Positions 8,374-17,643 of a stretch of 64,000 bases of DNA are shown piece by piece (positions within the stretch are counted from its first letter, which is position 1; every line of letters begins with the position of its first letter). Location of the stretch: contig NZ_SGIM01000008.1 of the NCBI RefSeq assembly GCF_004208515.1, positions 100,916 through 164,915 of the forward strand. Reading direction: 5' to 3'. Source of the DNA: Acinetobacter halotolerans. GTDB lineage: Bacteria > Pseudomonadota > Gammaproteobacteria > Pseudomonadales > Moraxellaceae. The position numbers were made by a program, and so were the translations under genes. Under the pieces are notes generated by a model. That model worked only from the letters and a program-made list of their open reading frames with translations. It made no database searches and was not told the DNA's origin.

Positions 8374-10623
8374 ATGCTTTCTCTCCACCTTGGTCACAAT
8401 AGCCAGCCTATTTTTAAATTTAGTTTATTGAGTTTGATGATGCTTCAAGCGCAGTATGTAATTGCAAATGAAACAAACGGTCAAACTGCTGTAATGCCAA
8501 CCATCAAAATTGAAGCAATGAGCGAGCTTGATCCGATTAAAAGCTATATTGATTATGATCAGGCGAGTGTGACGCGGAATGGTTTAAAGAAGAAAGATAT
8601 TCCGCAGACCATTGATACGATCGATGTGCAAAAATATAAAATTTATGGTGCTAATGATTTAAGTGTGATGCTACAAGGTACGCCAGGTGTATCAACCAAC
8701 TATGATATGCGTGGTGATGGGATCAGCATACGCGGGTTTAATGCAGATACTGGTGATATTTATCGTGATGGTATACGCGAAAGTGGGCAAGTCCGTCGTA
8801 GTACAGCCAACATTGAACGTATTGAGATTTTAAAAGGACCTGCCTCAGTACTATATGGTCGTAGTGCTGGTGGTGGTGTGATCAATATGGTCAGTAAATT
8901 TGCCAACTTTGATTCTAAAAGTTCGGTAGGAGTCTATGGGGGATCTTATGATAACTATGGAACAACACTTGATTTAAACCAAGTACTGACGGATAACGTG
9001 GCTGTACGTTTGACAGGGGAATATGGGGAGTCAAATAGTTTCCGTACTGGTATTGAAAATAAGATCGAAATGCTTTCGCCAAGTTTTACTTATAAAAATG
9101 ATGATGGTCTCACTTGGACGATGCAATATACCTATGACAAGTTACATCGTGTGCCAGATCGTGGTCCCTCGTATATCACACTCCCAAAAGGGACATCAAT
9201 CAAAACAGGTTTTGCACAAGATGGTGATTATGTAAATGATGTCTTACAAGTTGCACGATCGGATTTGAATTATGAGTTTGCGCCAAATTGGAATTTTCAT
9301 TGGGCAGTGAGCTATCGAGAAACTGAGCAGAATTTTGATCATTTCTATGGTGGCACTTATTGTGCTGCAAACTCAACTACAAGTAATGGTGAAAGTAGCA
9401 AAGTTGGAGATAGAAATTATGTCCCAGAGGAGCAGCGTCGTTGTTACAATAATGTTGGAAAAATTTCTCAGAATTATTATTGGCAGCAGACAAGTAATAA
9501 AACAACAAGTAATACCTTTGATATTCGAGGGGAGTTTGATACGGGGCGTCTAAAACATAACATATTAGTGGGTGCTGATTGGACTTATGAACAACGTGAA
9601 CCACTGTTGGCAAATAAAAATGTGAATGGTTCAAGAATTGATGGTTTTTATGATCCGTTAACAAGTGCACTTACACAGCAAAATCGTGACGGAGAGAAAG
9701 TTATCAATCAACACAACTATAACCAAGGGGAAAGCTATGGTGTATTTATTCAAGATCTAATTAGCTTTAATGACTATTTCAAAATGATGTTGGGCGGTCG
9801 TTATGACTATTTCCATTCCCAAACAACCAATCGTTTGAAAAAAAGTGAAGATGATGATTACCAACGTAGTATTGATGGAGAAAGCTTTAGTCCAAACATT
9901 GGTTTTATTTGGCAGCCTGTAGAAAGTCAAAGTTTCTATGCTTCTTATAGTAAAAGTTTTGCGCCATTCGGTGGACGTGTAGGGTTAAGTGTTGTATCAG
10001 CAGATACCAATGTCAATGCGTTTGATGCCGATCCACAATACAATGAACAATATGAAATTGGTGTAAAAAGTGATTGGTTGAATGACCGACTTAATACTCA
10101 ATTTTCTGTTTTTGATATCCGTAAAAATAATATTCGCTATACACCTGATCCTGAAAATAAACCAGAAGAGTGGGCTGTCGGTGGACAACATCGCTCTAGA
10201 GGAATGGAGTTTAGCTTTATTGGTCGCGCACTTGATAATGTTTTTGTGCGTGGTGGTTATAGCTATATGGATGCAGAGGTTAGCAAAGACAAAGAAAAAC
10301 CAGACAATGTTGGGAAAGCGCTTAATAATGTACCAAAACATATGGGTAATTTATTTGTACGTTATTTACCAACAGATAAAATCTATGGGGAAGTGGGGGC
10401 AACTTATGTGGGGGATGCCCAAATCTATCAAAATGGTAATTTAGATAGAGAACCAAATGATTTTGCAGGTTTTACACGCTTTGATGCTGCAGTTGGTTAT
10501 AGTGCTGATCCTTGGAACTTGACGATTGCTGTCAATAACTTGACGGATAAAAAATATTGGCGTTCAGAATCCATGCCAGGAACACCTCGTAACTTCTTGG
10601 TACGCTTAAACTATCAGTTCTAA
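8374..10623 (+). CDS. TonB-dependent siderophore receptor
   Basis: A 749-residue outer-membrane receptor. A signal peptide of about 31 residues ends near VIANE. A plug domain (about 70-180) contains IRGFNADTGDIYRDGIRE and the conserved ERIEILKGPASVLYGRSAGGG. The 22-strand barrel ends in the terminal aromatic motif FLVRLNYQF. The plug sequence is that of the catecholate/hydroxamate ferric-siderophore group (FhuA/Fiu-like), but the ligand cannot be fixed from sequence alone. Two cysteine-rich loop segments (YCAANST and RRCYNN) could form an extracellular disulfide. It sits alone, with no biosynthesis or ABC genes nearby, so it probably takes up a xenosiderophore. Fur regulation is suggested by the upstream site. 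Confidence 0.93.
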   Translation: MLSLHLGHNSQPIFKFSLLSLMMLQAQYVIANETNGQTAVMPTIKIEAMSELDPIKSYIDYDQASVTRNGLKKKDIPQTIDTIDVQKYKIYGANDLSVMLQGTPGVSTNYDMRGDGISIRGFNADTGDIYRDGIRESGQVRRSTANIERIEILKGPASVLYGRSAGGGVINMVSKFANFDSKSSVGVYGGSYDNYGTTLDLNQVLTDNVAVRLTGEYGESNSFRTGIENKIEMLSPSFTYKNDDGLTWTMQYTYDKLHRVPDRGPSYITLPKGTSIKTGFAQDGDYVNDVLQVARSDLNYEFAPNWNFHWAVSYRETEQNFDHFYGGTYCAANSTTSNGESSKVGDRNYVPEEQRRCYNNVGKISQNYYWQQTSNKTTSNTFDIRGEFDTGRLKHNILVGADWTYEQREPLLANKNVNGSRIDGFYDPLTSALTQQNRDGEKVINQHNYNQGESYGVFIQDLISFNDYFKMMLGGRYDYFHSQTTNRLKKSEDDDYQRSIDGESFSPNIGFIWQPVESQSFYASYSKSFAPFGGRVGLSVVSADTNVNAFDADPQYNEQYEIGVKSDWLNDRLNTQFSVFDIRKNNIRYTPDPENKPEEWAVGGQHRSRGMEFSFIGRALDNVFVRGGYSYMDAEVSKDKEKPDNVGKALNNVPKHMGNLFVRYLPTDKIYGEVGATYVGDAQIYQNGNLDREPNDFAGFTRFDAAVGYSADPWNLTIAVNNLTDKKYWRSESMPGTPRNFLVRLNYQF

Positions 10624-10943
10624 TTCGTTAGTTACACTGCATTAAAAACAGCACACTTGATCAAACAAGTGTGCTGTTTTAGACCTAACATAGTTAAGCG
10701 GTAAGGGATAACAACATAGTCAATTCAAAGTGAATAAATCAAAACATAAAAAATATATTTTTGAAAATATTAAACATAATTTTCTCAATCACGATCCGCC
10801 ATATTGTGGTCTGCTATTTTAAGGATAGACACGTCATACAGTAGTTTCTTTTTTGCTTTTTTTCACTATTTATATTTAAAAATGTCGAATCCATCATGTT
10901 CTTTGCTAGTATGGAAGAAAACTCTAAATCAGAGATAATAATA
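10624..10943. other. Intergenic region of 320 nt
   Basis: It holds the receptor terminator at 10648-10680. The remaining 260 nt are AT-rich; I see no gene, RNA or repeat apart from promoter-like AT tracts before the small membrane protein. Confidence 0.6.
10648..10680 (+). terminator. Rho-independent terminator of the receptor gene
   Basis: Perfect 12-bp stem ACAGCACACTTG with CAAGTGTGCTGT, 6-nt loop, then TTT. It begins 25 nt after the stop. Confidence 0.9.
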
Positions 10944-11132
10944 ATGAAAATTGTACTTATACTACTGCTATTCGTCTCAAGCTTTATTTTAGGTTATTCA
11001 ACGTATATTGATGCTCAAAACAAAAAGCGACAAGAACTTATGAAAATTGTTCATGATGCTGAGTATAGTTTGACTGAAATTCAGCATAACCCTCATACCA
11101 ATATGCCCGCTTTTGAACAGCAACATAAATGA
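10944..11132 (+). CDS. Small membrane-anchored protein of unknown function
   Basis: 62 residues from the ATG at 10944. This start places a single hydrophobic helix (residues 2-20) at the N-terminus, followed by a basic stretch (NKKRQE) and a polar helical tail. That suggests a type-II single-pass protein with a cytoplasm-proximal N-terminus or an uncleaved signal. An upstream in-frame ATG at 10896 would add 16 polar residues; AGAG before 10944 favours the shorter form. There are no recognisable domains. It stands alone between two terminators. I am moderately confident it is real. Confidence 0.55.
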   Translation: MKIVLILLLFVSSFILGYSTYIDAQNKKRQELMKIVHDAEYSLTEIQHNPHTNMPAFEQQHK

Positions 11133-11455
11133 TTGGGCATTTTAGTGATTTGATGGCACAAATTGATGCATTGTTATGTTCGATTCAATGAACTTTTTTT
11201 AATTTCCGATAGCCAAGTTTTCTATAGAATCTGTTAAAATATTTACCATTAATTAAAAAGCTGCATCTTGTTATGCGGCTTTTTACATTTCGATAGCGAA
11301 ATTCGATTTATCCATTTTTTCGGTGTAACACGTATCAAGCTGGCATATAGATTGCTTTTAGCTTTAGATACCTTTTGGTGTGAATTCAAAAAACGTTTGA
11401 AACACAAAGGTATAGATTTCATCTCCTACGATCTTAGATTTTGACAGGTGCTATT
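11133..11455. other. Intergenic region of 323 nt before the purine permease
   Basis: It holds a terminator at 11255-11284 and then 170 nt of untranslated leader before the permease ATG. I looked for a purine-riboswitch-like junction in the leader and saw no convincing one. Confidence 0.5.
11255..11286 (+). terminator. Rho-independent terminator
   Basis: Stem AAAAAGCTGCAT with ATGCGGCTTTTT (one wobble pair), 6-nt loop, T-run. It lies 120 nt after the small membrane protein. Confidence 0.75.
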
Positions 11456-12775
11456 ATGGCAACGCCTAATGCTTCGGCAGGTTGGTTAGAACGCTTATTT
11501 AAGTTAAGTGAAAACAAAACCAACTTTAGAACAGAAGTTCTAGCAGGTGTAACTACATTTTTGACCATGTGTTACATCATTATTGTAAACCCAATGATTC
11601 TTTCTGAAACTGGAATGGATCATGGTGCTGTATTTGTTGCCACCTGTTTGGCTGCTGCCATTGGCTGTTTGGTGATGGGATTAATCGCTAACTACCCAAT
11701 TGCCCTGGCACCTGGTATGGGGTTGAATGCCTATTTTACCTATTCTGTTTGTTTGGGTATGGGGGTTCCTTGGGAAACTGCTTTGGCTGCGGTGTTTATT
11801 TCAGGAATCGTATTCTTAGCGATTAGCTTTATGAAGATTCGTGAAGCAATTGTCAACGCGATCCCGATGTCACTGAAGTTGGCGATTGGCGGTGGTATTG
11901 GTTTATTCCTTGCCTTAATTGCGCTAAAAAATGCAGGTATTATTGTTGATAATCCAGCGACTTTAGTGGGTTTGGGTGATATTAAGCAACCCTCTGTATT
12001 GTTGGCTTTATTTGGCTTTTTAATGATTGTGGTGTTACACCAGTTTAAAATTCGTGGTGCAATCATTATCAGTATTTTGGTTGTTACTGCGATAGCCACT
12101 GCTTTGGGTCTAAATGAATTTAAAGGTGTTGTTGGTCAAGTTCCATCTCTAGCGCCAACATTCATGCAAATGGATTTTGAAGGCTTATTTACAGCAAGCA
12201 TGATCGGCGTTATTTTCGTATTTTTCATTGTCGATCTATTTGACAGTACAGGAACTTTGGTTGGGGTTTCTCATCGCGCTGGTTTGTTGAAAGATGGCAA
12301 ATTACCGCGTTTGAAGAAAGCCTTGTTTGCTGATTCATCTGCAATTGTTGCAGGTGCTGCATTAGGGACATCTTCAACCACACCTTATATCGAATCTGCT
12401 TCTGGTGTTGCAGCAGGGGGGCGTACAGGTTTAACGGCTGTCGTGGTTGCGGTATTATTTGTGGGATGTTTATTCCTTGCACCACTTGCGCAATCTGTAC
12501 CAGGTTTCGCGACCGCACCAGCATTGTTATTCATTGGTGTATTAATGATTCAGGGTATCACTCATATTGATTGGGATGATATTACTGAGGCAGTTCCAGC
12601 ATTTTTAACCATTGTATTTATGCCATTTACCTATTCAATTGCAGATGGTATCGCAATGGGTTTTATTAGCTATGCATTGGTTAAACTTCTTACGGGTAAG
12701 GCAAAAACAGTCCCTTATATGGTTTGGATCATCGCTGCACTTTGGGTGTTTAAGTTTGCTGCATTTGGCGGGTAA
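11456..12775 (+). CDS. NCS2-family purine permease (AzgA/PbuG-like adenine-guanine-hypoxanthine transporter)
   Basis: 439 residues with about 12 hydrophobic segments. The signatures ETGMDHGAVFVATCLAAA and NYPIALAPGMGLNAYF near the N-terminus, and FVDLFDSTGTL-like and SSTTPYIESASGVAAGGRTG in the second half, are those of the AzgA subfamily of nucleobase-cation symporters. These import adenine, guanine or hypoxanthine with protons. I start at the ATG 11456 (AGG upstream); the frame opens at a TTG 15 nt earlier. The next gene encodes an adenine-deaminase-type enzyme, which supports a purine-base salvage role. Two terminator-like hairpins separate them. Confidence 0.92.
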   Translation: MATPNASAGWLERLFKLSENKTNFRTEVLAGVTTFLTMCYIIIVNPMILSETGMDHGAVFVATCLAAAIGCLVMGLIANYPIALAPGMGLNAYFTYSVCLGMGVPWETALAAVFISGIVFLAISFMKIREAIVNAIPMSLKLAIGGGIGLFLALIALKNAGIIVDNPATLVGLGDIKQPSVLLALFGFLMIVVLHQFKIRGAIIISILVVTAIATALGLNEFKGVVGQVPSLAPTFMQMDFEGLFTASMIGVIFVFFIVDLFDSTGTLVGVSHRAGLLKDGKLPRLKKALFADSSAIVAGAALGTSSTTPYIESASGVAAGGRTGLTAVVVAVLFVGCLFLAPLAQSVPGFATAPALLFIGVLMIQGITHIDWDDITEAVPAFLTIVFMPFTYSIADGIAMGFISYALVKLLTGKAKTVPYMVWIIAALWVFKFAAFGG

Positions 12776-12780
12776 GCTGA

Positions 12781-13899
<1,119 letters not shown>

Positions 13900-13903
13900 G
13901 TTA

Positions 13904-13930
13904 AAAAAAACCGCGTAAAGCGGTTTTTTT
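13904..13930. terminator. Bidirectional terminator between the deaminase and cytochrome b561 genes
   Basis: Stem AAAACCGC with GCGGTTTT, 5-nt loop, with A- and T-runs on both sides, between convergent genes. Confidence 0.9.
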
Positions 13931-13941
13931 ATGATCAAAAA

Positions 13942-14496
13942 TTATTTTGGGCGACGTATCATACTCAGCAATACATTATCTTTGTCAATAAAATGATGTT
14001 TAATCGCGGCTAAAGCATGCCCAACAATCAGTAAGCCGGCAAACCAAGATATGTATATGTGTAAGGGTTTAACGATCGCCAGAAGCTCAGGGTTGTCTTG
14101 TACTAAGCGTGGTATCTCAAATAAATATAAAACTGGAGCTGGGTGTCCTGCGCTCCAACTAAATAAACAACCGGTAATCGGTAAAGCCAAAAGCATTAAA
14201 TAAAGTAAAAAATGTCCAACATGCGCCAGTGTTTTCATCGTCGGCGACATGGTGTTCGGTAATTGTGGGACGGGGTGGGTGTAACGCCAAAAAATACGAA
14301 TGACGACTAAGAAGATAATTGTAGTTGCGATATTTTTATGTAGTGTAATCACACTTCCTTTAAAACTACCATCTACGTCATAGCTGAGAAAATTACCACT
14401 ATAAAAGCCGATAAGCCAAGCGACAATAAAAATAGCAGCCATGAGCCAATGCAAAACTTGGGCAGTGCGTGTGTAGTATTGTGTAGAGGTTGACAT
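13942..14496 (-). CDS. Cytochrome b561 family protein
   Basis: 184 residues with four predicted transmembrane helices and helix-embedded histidines (VLHWLMA near residue 16, ITLHKN near 52, HVGHFLLY near 94, and the C-terminal HIYISWFAG and GHALAAIKHH). These fit the di-heme b-type cytochrome b561 of proteobacteria. Such proteins move electrons between the quinone pool and periplasmic or membrane acceptors, and E. coli CybB can act as a superoxide:ubiquinone oxidoreductase. It is transcribed alone. The 220-nt gap to the divergent lipoprotein gene would hold both promoters. Confidence 0.92.
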   Translation of the reverse strand: MSTSTQYYTRTAQVLHWLMAAIFIVAWLIGFYSGNFLSYDVDGSFKGSVITLHKNIATTIIFLVVIRIFWRYTHPVPQLPNTMSPTMKTLAHVGHFLLYLMLLALPITGCLFSWSAGHPAPVLYLFEIPRLVQDNPELLAIVKPLHIYISWFAGLLIVGHALAAIKHHFIDKDNVLLSMIRRPK

Positions 14497-14715
14497 CGCA
14501 ACATCCTAGCTGAGATTTATGTGCTTTGATTTTAAATATCCGTTTTTCCTCCTCATATGGCGTATCTGTAACAGAGCGTTTTATCGTTAGAACGGTCAAG
14601 CTAAAATAGGCCAGTTATCACTGTTATATTATGTAAAGATAACTTTGAGTCATATCATAAAGTTTGCCTTTTAGGCACAATACGCCTGCCAAAAATTTAG
14701 ATACAGGTTAAAAAT

Positions 14716-15096
14716 ATGAAAAAGTTGGTATTGGTTATTGCTCCCGTTGTTTTAGCATTTGCAGGATGTGCTGCGACAGATACAAATAATTCAGCGACGA
14801 CTTCGCAGCAGCTTGGTGTCGCAGCACTTAAAGTTGCTGTAAACGCAAAATGTTTAAATGAAATCAATAATGTTGCAGCTTGGAAAACAGCGACACGTTA
14901 TATGACTACAGAACAGCGTAATGATATTCAAACCAATGTTTGTGGTTGTGTCAGCGATAAAGCGCCAGAAAGCGTTACTACTTTTGAGTTAGCAACAGCT
15001 GCAATTGACCCATCTGCACGTGCAACGATTGTGAATAAAGTGGTTTCTGAAACTGTGAACGCGTGTGTAAATGAAGCTTTAAAACAAGCGAAGTAA
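14716..15096 (+). CDS. Small lipoprotein of unknown function
   Basis: 126 residues with a lipoprotein signal: hydrophobic core then AFAGCAA, lipidated Cys near residue 18. The mature domain is largely helical by composition and carries four further cysteines (KCLNE, VCGCVSD, NACVNE) that could form two periplasmic disulfides. The order C...CGC...C looks like a conserved fold in small gammaproteobacterial lipoproteins, but I cannot name the family. It is followed by a hairpin and then rnhB 50 nt downstream. Confidence 0.75.
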   Translation: MKKLVLVIAPVVLAFAGCAATDTNNSATTSQQLGVAALKVAVNAKCLNEINNVAAWKTATRYMTTEQRNDIQTNVCGCVSDKAPESVTTFELATAAIDPSARATIVNKVVSETVNACVNEALKQAK

Positions 15097-15109
15097 TAGA
15101 AGTAATATA

Positions 15110-15134
15110 TGAGGCTGAGTCATCAGCCTTTTTG
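15110..15134 (+). terminator. Rho-independent terminator after the small lipoprotein
   Basis: Stem AGGCTGA with TCAGCCT, 4-nt loop, then TTTTT. It lies immediately before the rnhB start, so it might attenuate rnhB if transcription comes from upstream. Confidence 0.8.
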
Positions 15135-15145
15135 AGAGTTTAAAT

Positions 15146-15715
15146 ATGTTTGTTGCTGGTGTTGATGAAGCAGGTCGTGGACCTCTGGTCGGTTCTGTAG
15201 TTGCTGCTGCTGTGATCTTAGATCCGAATAACCCTATTGAAGGTCTAAATGACTCTAAAAAGTTAACCGAAAAAAAGCGTGAAAAACTTTTTTTAGAGAT
15301 ACAAGAGAAAGCGATTGCATGGTCGATTGCTGAAGCAAATCATCATGAAATAGATGAGTTTAATATTTTACAAGCCACTTTTTTGGCAATGCGCAGGGCA
15401 GTTGAAACTTTAAAAACTCAACCGATTAAAGTTATCGTCGATGGCAATCAAATTCCGAAAGGAATCACGATTCCATGTGAAGCTATTGTGGGGGGAGATG
15501 CGAGCCATGCTGAGATCAGCGCAGCGAGTATTTTGGCGAAAGTCACCCGTGATCGCCAAATGCAGATCTTAGATCAGCAATATCCTGATTTTGGTTTTGC
15601 CAAGCATAAAGGTTACCCAACAAAAGCACATTTCGAAGCAATTGCTGTTCACGGTGTGATCGATGAGCATCGTCGCAGTTATGGACCTGTCAAGAAAGCT
15701 TTGGGTCTATTGTGA
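15146..15715 (+). CDS. rnhB: Ribonuclease HII
   Basis: RNase HII removes RNA from RNA/DNA hybrids and excises single ribonucleotides misinserted in DNA. The 189-residue length is typical. The N-terminal motif [12 protein letters not shown] supplies the first catalytic Asp-Glu pair, VIVDGN the next Asp, and [21 protein letters not shown] the remaining acidic site and conserved basic segment. The C-terminal [12 protein letters not shown] motif is also normal. In many gammaproteobacteria rnhB follows lpxB; here it stands after a small lipoprotein gene, separated by a hairpin, and faces csrA. Confidence 0.97.
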   Translation: MFVAGVDEAGRGPLVGSVVAAAVILDPNNPIEGLNDSKKLTEKKREKLFLEIQEKAIAWSIAEANHHEIDEFNILQATFLAMRRAVETLKTQPIKVIVDGNQIPKGITIPCEAIVGGDASHAEISAASILAKVTRDRQMQILDQQYPDFGFAKHKGYPTKAHFEAIAVHGVIDEHRRSYGPVKKALGLL

Positions 15716-15740
15716 ATTAAAAAATACGAAGTCTAAAAAT

Positions 15741-15772
15741 AATTAAAGCGACTAAGATAAGTCGCTTTAATT
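15741..15772. terminator. Bidirectional terminator between rnhB and csrA
   Basis: 13-bp stem AATTAAAGCGACT with AGTCGCTTTAATT, 6-nt loop. It lies between two convergent genes. Confidence 0.85.
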
Positions 15773-15793
15773 ATTTGAGAAGAGTTTTTCATA

Positions 15794-16063
15794 TCAACGA
15801 TTAAAATTATTATGTTGAGTGAAATCGGTAGCATTCTCTTCTTCATACGAAGGATGTTGATAGTCTTGATCAAGATGTTGTAAATGCTCATGCATGGCAC
15901 GTTCATGTTGGATACGTTGGTAAATTTCCTCACGATGCACAGAAACTTCTTTTGGAGCATTTACACCAATACGCACCTGATTGCCTTTTACGCCAAGCAC
16001 AGTAACACTGACTTGATCCCCAATCATTAATGTTTCTCCGACACGACGGGTCAGAATCAGCAT
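15794..16063 (-). CDS. csrA: Carbon storage regulator CsrA with extended C-terminus
   Basis: CsrA is a dimeric RNA-binding protein that binds GGA motifs in leaders and controls translation and mRNA stability. Residues 1-60 contain the complete family core: [31 protein letters not shown] and [16 protein letters not shown], including Arg44 in the RNA-binding VHREE. The family is usually about 61 residues; this one has 89. The extra 28 residues are rich in His, Gln, Asp and Asn. AAGGAG precedes the ATG. It lies downstream of alaS and lysC in the common gammaproteobacterial order, but a hairpin separates it from lysC. Confidence 0.96.
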   Translation of the reverse strand: MLILTRRVGETLMIGDQVSVTVLGVKGNQVRIGVNAPKEVSVHREEIYQRIQHERAMHEHLQHLDQDYQHPSYEEENATDFTQHNNFNR

Positions 16064-16216
16064 GTTTATCTCCTTGCTAAACGCTTAAAACTTGCGACAG
16101 GGAATTCATTATTTGAAAGCACAGCCTAATATACAGAAAATTCTAACAAAAATATGTAAAAAAATTTTTTTCGTAAGTTTTGTGAGAACTTTCTGAAAAA
16201 CCTCAAGGCTAATATA

Positions 16217-16258
16217 ACAGAGCCACTATAAAAAAAACTATAGTGGCTCTGTTTTTTT
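16217..16258. terminator. Terminator-like hairpin between lysC and csrA
   Basis: Stem AACAGAGCCACTATA with TATAGTGGCTCTGTT. The T-run is strong only on the plus strand; on the minus strand, the coding one for lysC, the stem is followed by ATATTAG. It probably ends lysC transcripts at least partly. Confidence 0.65.
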
Positions 16259-16299
16259 TACTATTTACATGAAAGTAAATATGTTTAACTAGCTAATAA

Positions 16300-17580
16300 T
16301 TAAGCACGTACACTGCTTTCGCCGTGTTCGCGGTCTAAACCAAAAGCTGTATGTAAACAACGAACTGCTAGCTCAAGATAGTTTTCTTCGATGATGACAG
16401 AAACTTTAATTTCTGATGTAGAAATCATGAGAATATTAATACTTTCTTCAGCCAATGCTGTGAACATTTTGCTCGCAACACCAGCATGAGAGCGCATGCC
16501 AACACCAACGATAGATACTTTAACAATATCATCACGTGTTACAACTTCACATCCTTCAATGCTACTTGCTGTTTGATCTAAAATCGCTTTTGCTTTCGCT
16601 AGATCATTACGGTTCACGGTAAACGTAAAATCAGTTGTTCCATCTTCTTCTACATTTTGGATAATCATATCCACTTCGATATTGGCATTGCTGATCGGCG
16701 ACAAGATTTTAGACGCAATACCTGGTTCGTCAGGAACACCCAAAATCGTTAATTTTGCTTCGTCACGGTTAAATGCAATACCTGCGATGATTGGTTGTTC
16801 CATATCGTCTTCTGCCTCAGTGGTAATTAGTGTGCCTACATTTTGTTTGAATTCTTCATCAAAAATACCATCATCATCATTGTCAAAACTAGATAATACG
16901 CGCAATGGAACTTGATATTTACCTGCGAATTCAACAGAGCGAATTTGTAAAACTTTTGAACCTAAAGATGCCATTTCTAACATTTCTTCAAAAGAAATAC
17001 GATCAATTTTCTTTGCTTTAGGAGCAACACGCGGGTCAGTGGTATAAACACCATCGACATCCGTGTAAATTTGACATTCATCTGCTTTTAATGCAGCAGC
17101 AAGCGCGACACCAGAGGTATCTGAACCACCGCGACCTAAAGTTGTGGTATTGCCTTTGGCATCGAAGCCCTGAAAGCCCGCAACAACCAATACACGACCA
17201 GCGTCTAAATCTTCGGTCATGATATCTGTGTCAATTGATTCGATACGTGCTTTGGTAAATGCGCTGTCAGTTTTAATACCAACTTGACGACCTGTATATG
17301 ATTTAGCATCTACACCAATTGAATTCAGTGCCATAGCTAACATGGAAATCGTTACTTGTTCACCCGTTGACACCATTTGATCTAGTTCACGTGGGTCAGG
17401 GGTGCTGGTAATGGCCTTTGCAAGCGCAAGTAAGCGGTTGGTTTCACCACTCATTGCAGACACAACCACAACCACTTTGTGACCATGATCATGCCAACGC
17501 TTGACACGACGAGCAACATTTAAAATGCGCTCAGGAGTACCCATCGAAGTACCGCCATATTTTTGAACGATTAAAGCCAT
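16300..17580 (-). CDS. lysC: Aspartate kinase
   Basis: Phosphorylates L-aspartate, the first step to lysine, threonine, methionine and diaminopimelate. The 426-residue protein starts with the family motif VQKYGGTSMG and has the kinase domain to about residue 250 (GFQGFDAKGNTTTLGRGGSD is the substrate-binding loop). Two ACT domains follow (around 270-340 and 350-420), with typical GVPDEPGIASKI and GVGMRSHAGVASKMF openings. This layout is the single-function, feedback-sensitive kinase. The alaS gene ends 63 nt upstream on the same strand with a small hairpin between them, so they may be transcribed together. Confidence 0.97.
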   Translation of the reverse strand: MALIVQKYGGTSMGTPERILNVARRVKRWHDHGHKVVVVVSAMSGETNRLLALAKAITSTPDPRELDQMVSTGEQVTISMLAMALNSIGVDAKSYTGRQVGIKTDSAFTKARIESIDTDIMTEDLDAGRVLVVAGFQGFDAKGNTTTLGRGGSDTSGVALAAALKADECQIYTDVDGVYTTDPRVAPKAKKIDRISFEEMLEMASLGSKVLQIRSVEFAGKYQVPLRVLSSFDNDDDGIFDEEFKQNVGTLITTEAEDDMEQPIIAGIAFNRDEAKLTILGVPDEPGIASKILSPISNANIEVDMIIQNVEEDGTTDFTFTVNRNDLAKAKAILDQTASSIEGCEVVTRDDIVKVSIVGVGMRSHAGVASKMFTALAEESINILMISTSEIKVSVIIEENYLELAVRCLHTAFGLDREHGESSVRA

Positions 17581-17599
17581 AGTTATTCCATATAAGCCA

Positions 17600-17623
17600 T
17601 GACCCTGAATGGCATCAGGGTCA
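17600..17623 (-). repeat. Perfect inverted repeat in the alaS-lysC gap
   Basis: TGACCCTGA and TCAGGGTCA, 6-nt spacer, form a 9-bp hairpin between the two genes. It has no T-run, so it is more likely an mRNA processing or stability element than a terminator. Confidence 0.6.
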
Positions 17624-17643
17624 GTTACACAAAAGTGAAGTTC

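Noticed and set aside
11290..11440. Possible purine riboswitch before the NCS2 permease
   Set aside because: I could not find the conserved three-way junction and loop-loop sequences of the purine class.
11441..11456. Upstream TTG start for the permease, with TTGACA resembling a -35
   Set aside because: The ATG at 11456 has AGG upstream and gives the better N-terminus; TTGACA is too near the start to serve as the -35.
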